Shown here: positions 15,742 through 24,421 of the stretch, piece by piece
How the letters are laid out: every line of letters starts with the position of its first letter
How positions within the stretch are numbered: position 1 is the stretch's first letter
Source of the DNA: Ensifer adhaerens
GTDB lineage: Bacteria; Pseudomonadota; Alphaproteobacteria; Rhizobiales; Rhizobiaceae
Length of the DNA: 64,000 bases
NCBI GenBank assembly: GCA_900215285.1
Contig: OCMG01000004.1
Coordinates: forward strand, 2,278,001-2,342,000
Direction of reading: 5' to 3'
Notes under the pieces: model-generated
Seen by the model: only the letters and a program-made list of their open reading frames with translations
What the model was told of the DNA's origin: nothing
The model's database searches: none
Made by a program: the position numbers and the translations under genes

Positions 15742-17018
15742 CAGCGTTCATCCAGAATGGCGAGTGCCGCAAGCGTGAGCACCAGCGAAGGCAAGGTTTT
15801 GATCATGGGGCCGAGCGGATCGAGCCAGAGGGCCGGCTCCATGAAGACGGAGCCGGCGAGATAGGCGATCGTGACGAGGATCATGCCGCAAAGTGCCAGG
15901 CGTGTTCGCGGACGGTAGAGAACGGCAAGTCCGAGGACGATGTCGATCAGGCAGGTGGCGAAGGTCAGGCTTAGCGCTGCCGTTTGGCCCATAAAGGGTG
16001 AAAAGTGACCGGCCGCGCGCGCCGGATCGAGAAGGGGCACCAGGCCGGAGGCGAGCCAGAATGCCGAGAGGCAGAGGAACATCAGCGGCTTGAGGAGATA
16101 GAGCCGGGCAAACCACAGGTCCTGCACACCGGCCGGATTGCGGGCGAGGAAGGCGGCTGCCGGTTCCAGCGGGAAGGGCGGCTGGACTTCGGTGACGCTG
16201 ACGCCGTGGCGCATAACCTTCATGGCGGTGGAGCGCAGCGGCGAGCGCCAGCCGAGCCAGCCGAGGGCATCGGCGATGATGGAGACGGGTGCGGCGGCGA
16301 TCGCCGGAAGGCCGACCTCCCCGGCGGGCGGCAGACCGAGCCAGCCGCGATGCTCGGTGACGAGGCTTGCAAGCGTTCCGCCTTGTCTGGCGAGCGTGAG
16401 GTCGGAGCCACACGGGATTTCACCGGAAATCGCCAGCGACACGGCCCGGGCGACATCGTCGAGCGTGACCGTCGAAACCGGGCTCTTTGCGTGGACCAGC
16501 GGGAGGGCAAATGGAAAAGCGGCTAGTGCACGCAGGAGCGCGGTCCCGCCAAAGGCGTTGCGTCCAATGACAAGGGCCGGACGCAGGATGACAAATGGCA
16601 GTCCGCTGGCGGCCAGTGCGTCGTCGGCTGCCCGCTTTGTGGCAAGGAATTCGGTTTCGCCGGAGGGGCCGGACGTGTCTGCGGAGATCTGGACGATGAG
16701 ATTGATCCCTGCCGTTTTGGCTGCATCCTGCAGGGCGAGTTGCGCGCGGGTCTGGAGGTCTTTCAGATTGTCGCTCAAGCCATCCTGCAGCGCGCCGGCG
16801 CAATTGACGACGGCGTCCCGATCCGCGAGCAGGTCTTTCCAGCTTTCGGGCGTGAGGAGATGGCCGAGGTCGGCGCGGACCCAAGTGATCTGCGGCATGC
16901 GGGTGGCAAGGCGCGCCGTGTCGCGCCCAAGGCCGGTGACGGCGTGGCCCTCAGCGGCGAGCCTAGCTGCGATATGCGAACCGATGAAGCCGGTTGCGCC
17001 CAGAATCAGGATGTTCAT
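15741..17018 (-). CDS. SDR oxidoreductase fused to DoxX-like membrane domain
   Basis: This 425-residue protein has an N-terminal atypical-SDR domain (NILILGATGFIGSHIAARLAAEGHAVTGLGRD, residues 1-~290). A C-terminal DoxX-like domain of about four membrane segments follows (LYLLKPLMFLCLSAFWLASGLVPL, FATCLIDIVLGLAVL). The fusion suggests a membrane-tethered nucleotide-dependent reductase or quinone-linked enzyme, but no substrate is known. It begins an operon with the DUF2269 gene. The full-length frame is intact. Confidence 0.87.
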   Translation of the reverse strand: MNILILGATGFIGSHIAARLAAEGHAVTGLGRDTARLATRMPQITWVRADLGHLLTPESWKDLLADRDAVVNCAGALQDGLSDNLKDLQTRAQLALQDAAKTAGINLIVQISADTSGPSGETEFLATKRAADDALAASGLPFVILRPALVIGRNAFGGTALLRALAAFPFALPLVHAKSPVSTVTLDDVARAVSLAISGEIPCGSDLTLARQGGTLASLVTEHRGWLGLPPAGEVGLPAIAAAPVSIIADALGWLGWRSPLRSTAMKVMRHGVSVTEVQPPFPLEPAAAFLARNPAGVQDLWFARLYLLKPLMFLCLSAFWLASGLVPLLDPARAAGHFSPFMGQTAALSLTFATCLIDIVLGLAVLYRPRTRLALCGMILVTIAYLAGSVFMEPALWLDPLGPMIKTLPSLVLTLAALAILDER

Positions 17019-17146
17019 GGTGCAACCCTATGTCGGTGCGCGCCGCAAACCAAGCGTGGCGGATGATCGCGGCAAACGCCTGCGGCTTGTTGGCGGCCAC
17101 GTTTTGTTCTTGCCTTCTCCCCTCGAATCCTGCCATGCGAGAGGCC

Positions 17147-18274
17147 ATGGAATTTGCACCGCAACAGGATGAGGCCCTGAAGGCCGTTTCGCGCTGGCTG
17201 AAAGAAGGCCGGTCGCCGCTTTTCCGGCTGTTCGGCTATGCCGGCACGGGAAAGACGACACTGGCGCGGCATTTTGCCGAGCATGTCGATGGTGATGTGC
17301 TCTTTGCTGCCTTCACCGGCAAGGCGGCGCAGGTGCTGCGCTCCAAGGGGGCGTCGAACGCCAAGACCATCCATTCGCTGATCTATCGCCCGCGCGGCGA
17401 GGAGGCGGTGGAGGACGAGGAGACCGGCAAGACCTCGATTGCACCCATGTTTGCCATCAACCGGCAGAGCCCGGTCGCCAAGGCTGCCCTGATCATCGTC
17501 GACGAATGCTCGATGGTGGACGAGGCGCTGGGGCGCGACCTGATGAGCTTCGGCACGCCGATCCTCGTGCTCGGCGATCCCGGCCAGTTACCGCCGGTGA
17601 CGGGCGGTGGCTATTTCACCGATGCGGAGCCGGACTATCTATTGACCGACATCCATCGACAGGCGCGCGACAACCCCATCATCGAGCTTGCCATGCATGT
17701 GCGCGAGGGCAAGGAGATCATGCAGGGCGACTGGGGCACCGCGCAGGTCATTTCCCGCAACGAGGTGACGCAGGATCTCGTGCTCGAGGCCGATCAGGTT
17801 CTCGTCGGCACCAACAAGACGCGGCGGCGCTATAATCAGCGGCTACGCGAATTGAAGGGGTTTACAGCCGATTATCCGCAGGCCGGCGACAAGCTGGTGT
17901 GTCTGCGCAACGATCCCGCAAAGGGCCTGCTCAACGGCTCGCTCTGGCAGGTCATGAGCTCGTCACGCGAGACGGTGAAGCCCGGGATCAATCTTCTGGT
18001 CAAGCCGGAAGATGACGACATGGATCGCGGCGCGGCCAAGATCAAGCTCTTGAAGGCGGCGTTCGAGGATATCGAGACGGAAATTCCGTGGCAGACGCGC
18101 AAACGCTACGACGAGTTCGACTATGGCTATGCGCTGACCGTGCACAAGTCGCAGGGCTCGCAGTGGAACAATGTGGTGCTGTTTGACGAAAGCTGGGCGT
18201 TTCGCGATACGCGGGAGCGCTGGCTTTACACCGCGATCACGCGGGCGGCCGAGCGGCTGACCATCGTCAGGTAG
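17147..18274 (+). CDS. RecD-like ATP-dependent DNA helicase (UvrD-C type)
   Basis: This 375-residue superfamily 1 helicase has Walker A (LFGYAGTGKTTLARHF), motif II (ALIIVDECSMVDEALG), motif III (ILVLGDPGQLPPV), and a C-terminal UvrD-like motif (FDYGYALTVHKSQGSQW, then LYTAITRA). It is about half the length of RecD and lacks RecBC partners here. The frame stays open upstream, but the ATG at 17147, after a GAGAGG site, matches the expected N-terminus MEFAPQQDEAL. An ATG at 17135 is an alternative. Confidence 0.88.
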   Translation: MEFAPQQDEALKAVSRWLKEGRSPLFRLFGYAGTGKTTLARHFAEHVDGDVLFAAFTGKAAQVLRSKGASNAKTIHSLIYRPRGEEAVEDEETGKTSIAPMFAINRQSPVAKAALIIVDECSMVDEALGRDLMSFGTPILVLGDPGQLPPVTGGGYFTDAEPDYLLTDIHRQARDNPIIELAMHVREGKEIMQGDWGTAQVISRNEVTQDLVLEADQVLVGTNKTRRRYNQRLRELKGFTADYPQAGDKLVCLRNDPAKGLLNGSLWQVMSSSRETVKPGINLLVKPEDDDMDRGAAKIKLLKAAFEDIETEIPWQTRKRYDEFDYGYALTVHKSQGSQWNNVVLFDESWAFRDTRERWLYTAITRAAERLTIVR

Positions 18275-18333
18275 GTCTGCCTGGACAACTCTGGACGAAC
18301 AACCGCTCGACACTCTTTCTGGAAATGCGCTGA

Positions 18334-19032
18334 TTACTTGATGATCCCGAGCAGTACGGCCTTGGCCACCGCCTGAAAGCGGTTATTGGCGCCGAACTTG
18401 CGGATGATGGAATTTTCCAGCGCAGCGATTTCGGCAAGGCCGAGACCGAGCGCCCGTGACAGCCGGGCAGGGGCATAGCCTTCCGACATCAGTGCGAGGC
18501 AGTGCAGCTCGCGGGGTTCGAAATCCGAGGCCTCGAAATTGTCATTTGCATTGTCTGGAATGCCGGCCGCCTGTTGGATCAGATCGTTGATGCGATGCAT
18601 CTGGCGCAACATGGTGGATTGCTCGGCCATCAGCTCGCGACGGCGCGTCTCGAGGGCCTGCAGAAAGAGATTGTCCGCATCTTCCTGGCTGTGGGCGCGA
18701 TCGAGCGCTTCCATCAACTCCTGGATCACGGCGACCGGCATGCCGATTTCGCGGCAGGCATTGATGATCGCCATGCGCGCCGCCTGCTTGCGGTCGTAGA
18801 CGCGCATGAGGCCCGAACGGCCTGCCGCAATGAGGTTCTTCTCTTCGTAGAAGTGCAACGTGCGATGGGTGACGCCGAAGGCATTGGCCATCTCTGCGAT
18901 GCCGATGCCATGTGCGGGAAGACTGGCTGGCAGCTCTATGTCGGGCAGAAAGCCAATCCTATCAACAGGTTTGGCAACAGGTTTCGTTGGGGCAACAGGG
19001 CTCCGCAAGCTTTCTTTTATGCCGTCTGACAT
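18334..19032 (-). CDS. MerR-type regulator with LuxR-like C-terminal helix-turn-helix
   Basis: This 232-residue protein has a MerR DNA-binding domain at residues ~40-110 (GIAEMANAFGVTHRTLHFYEEKNLI, then RVYDRKQAARMAIINACREIG) and a coiled-coil dimer helix. After a short linker comes a second module at residues ~165-230 (FEPRELHCLALMSEGYAPA, then IIRKFGANNRFQAVAKAVLLGII) that follows the LuxR/GerE helix-turn-helix pattern. Two DNA-binding domains in one MerR protein are uncommon. No Cys pair for metal sensing is seen. A hairpin-forming dyad lies ~60-106 bases upstream. Confidence 0.85.
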   Translation of the reverse strand: MSDGIKESLRSPVAPTKPVAKPVDRIGFLPDIELPASLPAHGIGIAEMANAFGVTHRTLHFYEEKNLIAAGRSGLMRVYDRKQAARMAIINACREIGMPVAVIQELMEALDRAHSQEDADNLFLQALETRRRELMAEQSTMLRQMHRINDLIQQAAGIPDNANDNFEASDFEPRELHCLALMSEGYAPARLSRALGLGLAEIAALENSIIRKFGANNRFQAVAKAVLLGIIK

Positions 19033-19433
19033 GAATGTTCCCGCTTTCAGTCAGTCGTTGCTCGAGACCGGCAAATGTTTCGAATATCGAATTATCTGGT
19101 ATGGGTTCGCCATATTTTATTCCAGATATATTTCCATTATCGACACATCGCCGTCTCAAGCGACATCAGGTCCCGCCATCTCGCGACTTTGAGAATATAC
19201 GTCCCGACCCTTTGTGCAATGCGGCCGGGCGGAGTTCGGGTGCAAACGGGCCTGCATTTCACGTAATAACCGGAATCTGTGTAACTCATGCAAAAGGGTT
19301 GGAATTGCCATTTGGCAGTGGACGGCCATGAATTCGCGAGATGGGTGATCAACCATTTACGTCTGGCGCGGAAACGGGTGGTCCTTTATGGTCTCGGCCT
19401 TATATTTGCCGTGTCCCAATGGATGGAATGCCC
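19033..19433. other. 401-base intergenic region with an AT-rich dyad
   Basis: No convincing gene is present; the short open frames here have no ribosome sites or recognisable sequence. The stretch near 19080-19160 is AT-rich and holds a nested dyad, TATCTGG (19093-19099) with CCAGATA (19132-19138) around TATGG-gttcg-CCATA. It probably carries promoters for the MerR-type gene (minus) and pdxJ (plus). Confidence 0.5.
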
Positions 19434-20186
19434 ATGACTGCCAAGCTTTCTGTGAACCTCAATGCCATTGCCATGCTGCGCAACCGTCGTGATCTGCCGT
19501 GGCCGAGCGTCACGGGTGTCGGGCGTATCGCGCTGGAAGCCGGCGCGCATGGTTTGACTGTCCATCCCCGCCCGGACCAGCGCCATATCCGCTTCACCGA
19601 CGTGCCGGAGCTCCGTGCGCTCATCGATGACGAATTTCCTGCGGCCGAGTTCAATATCGAGGGCTACCCGACCGACGACTTTCTCGAACTTGTTGAAGAG
19701 CATCAGCCCGAGCAGGTGACCCTGGTGCCGGACGATCCGAGCCAGGCGACATCCGACCATGGCTGGGACTTCCGCGCCAACCGCGAGCGGCTGACGACGG
19801 TTTGCAGACGGCTGAAGGCGGGAGGCTTCCGGGTGTCGCTGTTTGCCGATGGCGTACCGGATCGCGAGGCGCTGGAAATTGCCCGAGAGGTCGGCGCGGA
19901 CCGGATCGAGCTTTACACCGGCCCCTATGGCGGTTGTTTCGATGATCCCGCCAAAGCCGAGAAGATTGCAGCCGAACTCGGCCAAACTGCAGCGCTGGCG
20001 AACGAACTCGGGCTTGGCGTCAATGCCGGCCATGACCTGACGGTCGAGAACCTGCCGCTTCTGGCGCGCCACATTCCCAGGCTGGCGGAAGTTTCCATCG
20101 GCCACGGGCTGACGGCGGATGCGCTGGTCTACGGCATGGCGGAGACAGTGCGCCGCTATCGTCGTGCCTGTGGCGAGAAGGTCTGA
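19434..20186 (+). CDS. pdxJ: Pyridoxine 5'-phosphate synthase
   Basis: This 250-residue TIM-barrel enzyme condenses 1-deoxyxylulose 5-phosphate with 3-amino-1-hydroxyacetone phosphate to form the vitamin B6 ring. Family motifs are [14 protein letters not shown] at the start, [46 protein letters not shown] and [12 protein letters not shown]. The ATG at 19434 gives the usual length; in-frame ATGs at 19419 and 19428 are possible. PdxJ usually sits near acpS or era, which are not seen here. Confidence 0.96.
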   Translation: MTAKLSVNLNAIAMLRNRRDLPWPSVTGVGRIALEAGAHGLTVHPRPDQRHIRFTDVPELRALIDDEFPAAEFNIEGYPTDDFLELVEEHQPEQVTLVPDDPSQATSDHGWDFRANRERLTTVCRRLKAGGFRVSLFADGVPDREALEIAREVGADRIELYTGPYGGCFDDPAKAEKIAAELGQTAALANELGLGVNAGHDLTVENLPLLARHIPRLAEVSIGHGLTADALVYGMAETVRRYRRACGEKV

Positions 20187-20288
20187 TCGACCTTTTCCGA
20201 TCCTGCCGTCGTAAAACCGCCTTTATGGGGACGATCTTGCGAGGAGCCGCGCCTTTGGGTGCCGTGTCGACCCGTGGGAGAGAGCCTG

Positions 20289-21089
20289 ATGAAGACCCAA
20301 CTATTGTGCGCCTGCATACTTGTATCCTGCGGGGCGACGACGACGTGGGCGCAGACGAATGTCGTGTGCACGCTCGTCGTTTCGGCCGAGACCGGAAAGC
20401 CGCTTCTGGACGAGGGCGATTGCGGCCGACGCTATTCGCCCGCCTCGACGTTCAAGATCGCCATCAGTCTGATGGGCTTCGATAGCGGCGTTCTGGAAAC
20501 GCCCGACAAGCCGGTTCTGCCCTTCAAGAAGGGCTATACGGATTTCATTCCGGAATGGCGCCATTCGCAAACGCCGGCCACCTGGATGCGCGATTCCGTC
20601 GTCTGGTATTCGCAGCAGGTGACACTCAAGCTCGGTCTTCAGAAATTTACCAACTATCTGAAGGCGTTCGACTATGGCAATCAGGATGCGTCGGGCGATC
20701 CGGGCAAGAGCAACGGTCTCACCCATGCCTGGCTGAGTTCGTCGCTGCAGATTTCGCCGAGGGAGCAGGTCGCATTTCTCGGCAAGCTCGTTCATCATGA
20801 GCTTCCGGCCAGCGAAGGGGCGGTGTCCAACACCAGCGCCATCCTCGACCAGGGGATGAAAGGCGATTGGCACGTTTACGGCAAGACGGGTTCGGGCGGC
20901 ATCAGGGGTGCGAATGGCAAGCTGACAAAGCCTTTCGGCTGGTTCGTTGGTTGGGCCATGCGAGGCAAGGACACGGTCGTTTTTGCGCGACTTATCCAGT
21001 CCGATGCGGGGCGGGCTCTGGGCATGGGGCCGCAGGCACGTGATGGCCTGATGTCCTCGGTATTCCTGACGAGGGGCGTGCTGAAATAA
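20289..21089 (+). CDS. Class D (OXA-type) beta-lactamase
   Basis: This 266-residue protein has a signal peptide (MKTQLLCACILVSCGATTTWAQ) and all class D landmarks in order: the active-site serine in SPASTFKIA, the SVV/WYS element in DSVVWYSQQ, FDYGNQD, and KTG in YGKTGSGG. It should act in the periplasm on penicillins or oxacillin-type substrates. It lies between core genes pdxJ and a 5'-nucleotidase gene, with no insertion sequence or integron attC nearby, so it looks intrinsic to the chromosome. An upstream frame from 20259 has a worse start. Confidence 0.95.
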   Translation: MKTQLLCACILVSCGATTTWAQTNVVCTLVVSAETGKPLLDEGDCGRRYSPASTFKIAISLMGFDSGVLETPDKPVLPFKKGYTDFIPEWRHSQTPATWMRDSVVWYSQQVTLKLGLQKFTNYLKAFDYGNQDASGDPGKSNGLTHAWLSSSLQISPREQVAFLGKLVHHELPASEGAVSNTSAILDQGMKGDWHVYGKTGSGGIRGANGKLTKPFGWFVGWAMRGKDTVVFARLIQSDAGRALGMGPQARDGLMSSVFLTRGVLK

Positions 21090-21150
21090 GGTTTTCAGAG
21101 CCGGTCTCGGATCGTCCGGCGGATGAGGGGACCGGCGCCTGACGCAAACA

Positions 21151-21186
21151 CGAAAGGGGCAAGACGAATATCGCCGACCCCTTTCG
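21151..21186. terminator. Hairpin between convergent beta-lactamase and nucleotidase genes
   Basis: CGAAAGGGG (21151-21159) pairs with CCCCTTTCG (21178-21186) across an 18-base loop. It sits between two convergent genes and could serve both strands. Confidence 0.5.
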
Positions 21187-21203
21187 ATCAATCGGCCGCA
21201 GTT

Positions 21204-22718
21204 TTACTGCTTGAAGGTGATGCGGCCTTCGACGCCGGTTTTTACCGTGCCAATTTTGCGGAGATAGACCATCACGTCATTGGCCATCAGCTTGCCGTTG
21301 TTGGCATCGACCAGAACCTTGCCGCCGGTAAACGCGGTGTAGCCGTCGCCGCCCGAAAGCATGTAGTCATTGGTCGCGATCTTGTATGAGGCGGCCGGAT
21401 CAAGCGGCTTGTCGCCGATGGTCACGGATACGACACGCTTGCCCTTCGGTGCCTTCGGATCGGCGACGATCTTCATGCCGGAAACCTGCGGGAAGCGGCC
21501 TGCGCCATCTTCGATCTGCGAGAAGCCGTTTTCCAGGGCTTCCAGGATCTGCTTGCCGGTCAGTTCGACGACAACCGTCTTGTTGCCAAACGGCAGTTCG
21601 CTCAGGACGTCCTTGCGGGTGACCTCTATGTTCGCGGCATATTGTTTGTCGCCGCGGATACCGCCGCCGTTGATGATGGTCGCATCCGCACCGGTCGCAT
21701 CCTGCAGCGCGTCGGCGATGAGGTTGCCCATGGTGGTCTCCTGGGTGCGGACCATGTTGCGGCGGCTGTCGAGAGCGACTTCCGATTTGCCGACGGCCAC
21801 GTCGAGTTCCTTGGAGAGTTCCTTCTTGAACTCGTCGACCTTGGCTTGCGTTTCGGGGTCCGGCTTGACGGTGGCGGTGTCGATGAAGCGGAACATCGGC
21901 TCCCACGTTACCTTGCGCTTGCCGTCCTTTTCCTCGACATTCACGCTGAGGTCGAGGGGCATCATGTAGTTGGCGTCAATCGAGGTGTCGATATAGGCGG
22001 TGATACCGTTGTACTGCATGACGATGTCGTGGTCGTCGCCCGACAGGATGACATCGAAGGCCTTTGAGGCGAACATCAGCTGGTCGTTGGAATGGGGAGC
22101 CTGAACCACGCCCACGACGAGGTCGGCCCCGTCCTTGCGCGCCTTCTTCGCAGCAGTAACCGCGGTTTCGACGGTGGATTCGAACTTCCAGTCATCGGTG
22201 GACGCCACTTCTGGCGAGGTGTCCTGAGCAACGGGGATCAGCGCGATCTTCACGCCGGCGACCGTCTTCATCGTCACGCCGGCGAGGCCTTCGATCGGCT
22301 TGCCGTCTGCGCCCGTGATGTTGATGGCCGCCCAGGGGTATTTTGAGGCCTTCATCTTGGCCAGAAAATTCTGCGTGCCGAAGTCGAACTCGTGGTTGCC
22401 CGGAACGGCGAGATCGAAGGGCACGATATTGGTGAGGTCGATCATGTTCTGGCCCTTGTCGAGGCCGGAGAGAAGGGACGGCGAGAGCATGTCCCCGTCG
22501 AACACATAGATCGTGTTCGGGTTGGCAGCCTTTTCGGCCTTGGCGACCGCGTTCATGCGGGCCAGCCCGCCGCGCGTCTTGCCGCCGTCAAAATTGTAGA
22601 CGTCGCCGACGCCGAGGAAGGTGATCTTGACCGTTTCGGCTCGCGCCGCCACGGCTGCCGAACAGAGTATCGTGGCGCCCAGGAGCGCACCCGTCAATTT
22701 TGAAAATCGCTTCATCAT
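21204..22718 (-). CDS. Periplasmic 5'-nucleotidase/metallophosphatase, UshA-like with altered metal site
   Basis: This 504-residue protein has a signal peptide (KLTGALLGATILCSAAVAARA), an N-terminal metallophosphatase domain and a C-terminal 5'-nucleotidase substrate domain (TTMGNLIADALQDATGADATIINGGGIRG). GNHEFDFG is intact. However, the usual first metal motif (TNDxHGH) reads GVGDVYNF and the usual GGHTH reads SGDDHD, so two metal-binding histidines appear replaced. It may bind metal differently or act on other phosphate esters. Convergent with the beta-lactamase gene. Confidence 0.88.
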   Translation of the reverse strand: MMKRFSKLTGALLGATILCSAAVAARAETVKITFLGVGDVYNFDGGKTRGGLARMNAVAKAEKAANPNTIYVFDGDMLSPSLLSGLDKGQNMIDLTNIVPFDLAVPGNHEFDFGTQNFLAKMKASKYPWAAINITGADGKPIEGLAGVTMKTVAGVKIALIPVAQDTSPEVASTDDWKFESTVETAVTAAKKARKDGADLVVGVVQAPHSNDQLMFASKAFDVILSGDDHDIVMQYNGITAYIDTSIDANYMMPLDLSVNVEEKDGKRKVTWEPMFRFIDTATVKPDPETQAKVDEFKKELSKELDVAVGKSEVALDSRRNMVRTQETTMGNLIADALQDATGADATIINGGGIRGDKQYAANIEVTRKDVLSELPFGNKTVVVELTGKQILEALENGFSQIEDGAGRFPQVSGMKIVADPKAPKGKRVVSVTIGDKPLDPAASYKIATNDYMLSGGDGYTAFTGGKVLVDANNGKLMANDVMVYLRKIGTVKTGVEGRITFKQ

Positions 22719-22782
22719 CCATCACCTCCAGATCATGTCAGGGCATTTGCGGTGAGACACGGATCACACGAAATGCTCTGAC

Positions 22783-22844
22783 TATTGTTTCACGCTGTCC
22801 GGACCCAAAACCGCTGATGCCGTTTTGGCTCGGACCTGCTCTAG
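22783..22844 (+). repeat. Interspersed repeat, copy D (shortened)
   Basis: ATTGTTTCACGC, TCCGGAC, AAAACCGCT and the final CTGCTCTAG match the 3' half of the repeat at 8862-8962. The 5' hairpin is not obvious. Confidence 0.55.
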
Positions 22845-22960
22845 CCATCGTCCGCAAGCCGGCCTGTCATCCCCGCCTGGTTGCGAACAGGGCCGCATTA
22901 CTCCAGCAATATGACGAGGGCGCAACAGGTTTTTTCCACTTGGTCAAACTCGAACGCGAA

Positions 22961-22987
22961 AAAGCCGCCGGATGCGCCGGCGGCTTT
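22961..22987 (-). terminator. Intrinsic terminator of the racemase gene
   Basis: AAAGCCGCCGG (22961-22971) and CCGGCGGCTTT (22977-22987) form a perfect 11-bp stem with a 5-base loop. On the minus strand it is followed by T residues. It lies 32 bases beyond the racemase stop. Confidence 0.75.
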
Positions 22988-23018
22988 CTGGAACAGGCGG
23001 AAGTGGGAATGGCGCGGT

Positions 23019-23738
23019 TCAGGCGGCTTCGGTCATCTCGGCGCGCGATGCGGCGAGCGAGAAATCGACAGCGGCTGCGGCATGGATTTCAGTCGAATCG
23101 AAGGTCGGAAGCGGGCTAATGGACGGCTCGATCAGCATGCAGATTTCCGTGCAGCCGAGGATGACGCTGTCGGCGCCCGCGTCCTTTGCCTTCTGGATGA
23201 TCTCGATGACCCGCTTGCGCGAGGCCTCGGAAACATGGCCGGCGCAGAGTTCGTTGAAGATCACGTCATGCATGATGACGCGGCCGAGATGGTCGGGTGT
23301 CACCAGTGAGAGACCGTGGCGCGCCATCCGCTCCGCATAAAAGCCGTCTTCCATCGTGTAGCGCGTGGCGAGCAGCAGCGGCTTCTTCGCGTGTCTTGCC
23401 TTGAGGGCATCGGCGGTGACGTCGATGATGTTGATCAGCGGGATGTGGATGTGACGGGCGACTTCGTCGGCAACCTTGTGCATCGTATTGGTGGCGATTA
23501 GGATGCAATCCGCGCCGGCCTTTTCGAGGTTGGCAGCGGACTTGGCCAGCCGTTCGGCGGCCTCGGCCCAGTCGCCGGCCTTCTGCAGCGCCACGATGTC
23601 GGCGAAGTTGACGGAATGGATGAGCATGTCGGCCGAGGCAAGACCGCCGAGTTCGGCACGAACCCGCTCATTGATCATCCGGTAGTAGATTGCGGTGCTT
23701 TCGAAGCTCATGCCGCCGATTACGCCGATTTTCTTCAT
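23019..23738 (-). CDS. Aspartate/glutamate racemase family protein, YgeA-like
   Basis: This 239-residue protein begins with the family KKIGVIGGMSFESTAIYYRMINE. Racemases of this family usually have two catalytic Cys; here the first is Thr (IATNTMHKVAD) and the second is Cys (ILGCTEICM). This Thr/Cys pair is that of E. coli YgeA, a broad amino-acid racemase acting mainly L to D. It is divergent from an Lrp/AsnC regulator gene across three TGCAAATAT boxes. Confidence 0.9.
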   Translation of the reverse strand: MKKIGVIGGMSFESTAIYYRMINERVRAELGGLASADMLIHSVNFADIVALQKAGDWAEAAERLAKSAANLEKAGADCILIATNTMHKVADEVARHIHIPLINIIDVTADALKARHAKKPLLLATRYTMEDGFYAERMARHGLSLVTPDHLGRVIMHDVIFNELCAGHVSEASRKRVIEIIQKAKDAGADSVILGCTEICMLIEPSISPLPTFDSTEIHAAAAVDFSLAASRAEMTEAA

Positions 23739-23773
23739 TTCAGTCCCTCGATTTGCGCGTTTGCGTCCGATGG

Positions 23774-23849
23774 TGCAAATATGGACGATGACTCGGGCGA
23801 ATTCTTTGCAAATATTTTGCGATTCGGAGTGAACCGTGCAAATATTTGC
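23774..23849. promoter_or_regulatory. Three spaced TGCAAATAT boxes, likely Lrp-type operator
   Basis: TGCAAATAT occurs at 23774, within TGCAAATATTTTGC at 23807-23820, and within the perfect palindrome GCAAATATTTGC at 23838-23849. The spacing is 33 and 30 bases, about three helical turns. They lie between the racemase and Lrp-type regulator genes. Confidence 0.65.
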
Positions 23850-23920
23850 GGCGCACCTATACCCGTGCGCAATTACCGCGCGCCTTGATCTGGCGCAAGT
23901 TGCATGATGTGGGAGGAAAC

Positions 23921-24385
23921 ATGCTCGACGATCGCGATCGCAAGATCCTGCGGCTTTTGCAGGAGGATGCGGGTCTTGCCGTTGCTGCGATTGCGGAGTC
24001 GGTCAGCCTCTCGATCTCTGCCTGTTCGCGTCGCATCCAGCGGCTGGAGGAGGCGGGCTATGTGGCGCGGCGGGTCGCCGTGCTCGATCGTCGCAAGATG
24101 GGTGTTCCGACAACCGTCTTTGCCCTCATCAAGACGGCGACACATAGCGACGGCTGGATCGACGAATTCCGGCGGGTCATTTCCGCCATACCGGAAATCG
24201 TGGAGGCCCACCGCGTGACGGGATCGTTCGATTACATTCTGAAGATCGTCCTGCCGAGCGCAGAGCATTACGACACCGTCTACAAGCAGATCGTACGGCA
24301 CATCTCGCTCTTTGACGTCTCGGCCTCCATCTCGATGGAGATCCTGAAATCGGGGCTCGCACTTCCTGTCAATTACGCGGAGTGA
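23921..24385 (+). CDS. Lrp/AsnC family transcriptional regulator
   Basis: This 154-residue protein has an N-terminal helix-turn-helix (LDDRDRKILRLLQEDAGLAVAAIAESVSLSISACSRRIQRLEEAGY) and a C-terminal RAM/ACT-like effector domain (TVFALIKTA, AHRVTGSFDYILKIVL). An upstream frame exists, but the ATG at 23921 follows a strong GGGAGGAAAC site. It is divergent from the amino-acid racemase gene and most likely senses an amino acid to control it. Confidence 0.94.
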   Translation: MLDDRDRKILRLLQEDAGLAVAAIAESVSLSISACSRRIQRLEEAGYVARRVAVLDRRKMGVPTTVFALIKTATHSDGWIDEFRRVISAIPEIVEAHRVTGSFDYILKIVLPSAEHYDTVYKQIVRHISLFDVSASISMEILKSGLALPVNYAE

Positions 24386-24421
24386 CGGGGCCGGGGTGCC
24401 GCCGTCCCGTCCCTTCGATCC

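Larger units (their letters stand above)
22719..23018. other. 300-base intergenic region with repeat and terminator
   Basis: Between the 5'-nucleotidase start and the racemase end (both minus strand). It holds repeat copy D (22783-22844) and the racemase terminator (22961-22987). No gene is seen. Confidence 0.7.

Noticed and set aside
19033..19433. Several short open frames upstream of pdxJ
   Set aside because: They overlap each other on both strands, lack ribosome sites and have no recognisable sequence.
20289..21089. Beta-lactamase as part of an integron or transposon
   Set aside because: No attC site, integrase or insertion sequence is visible; flanks are core genes.
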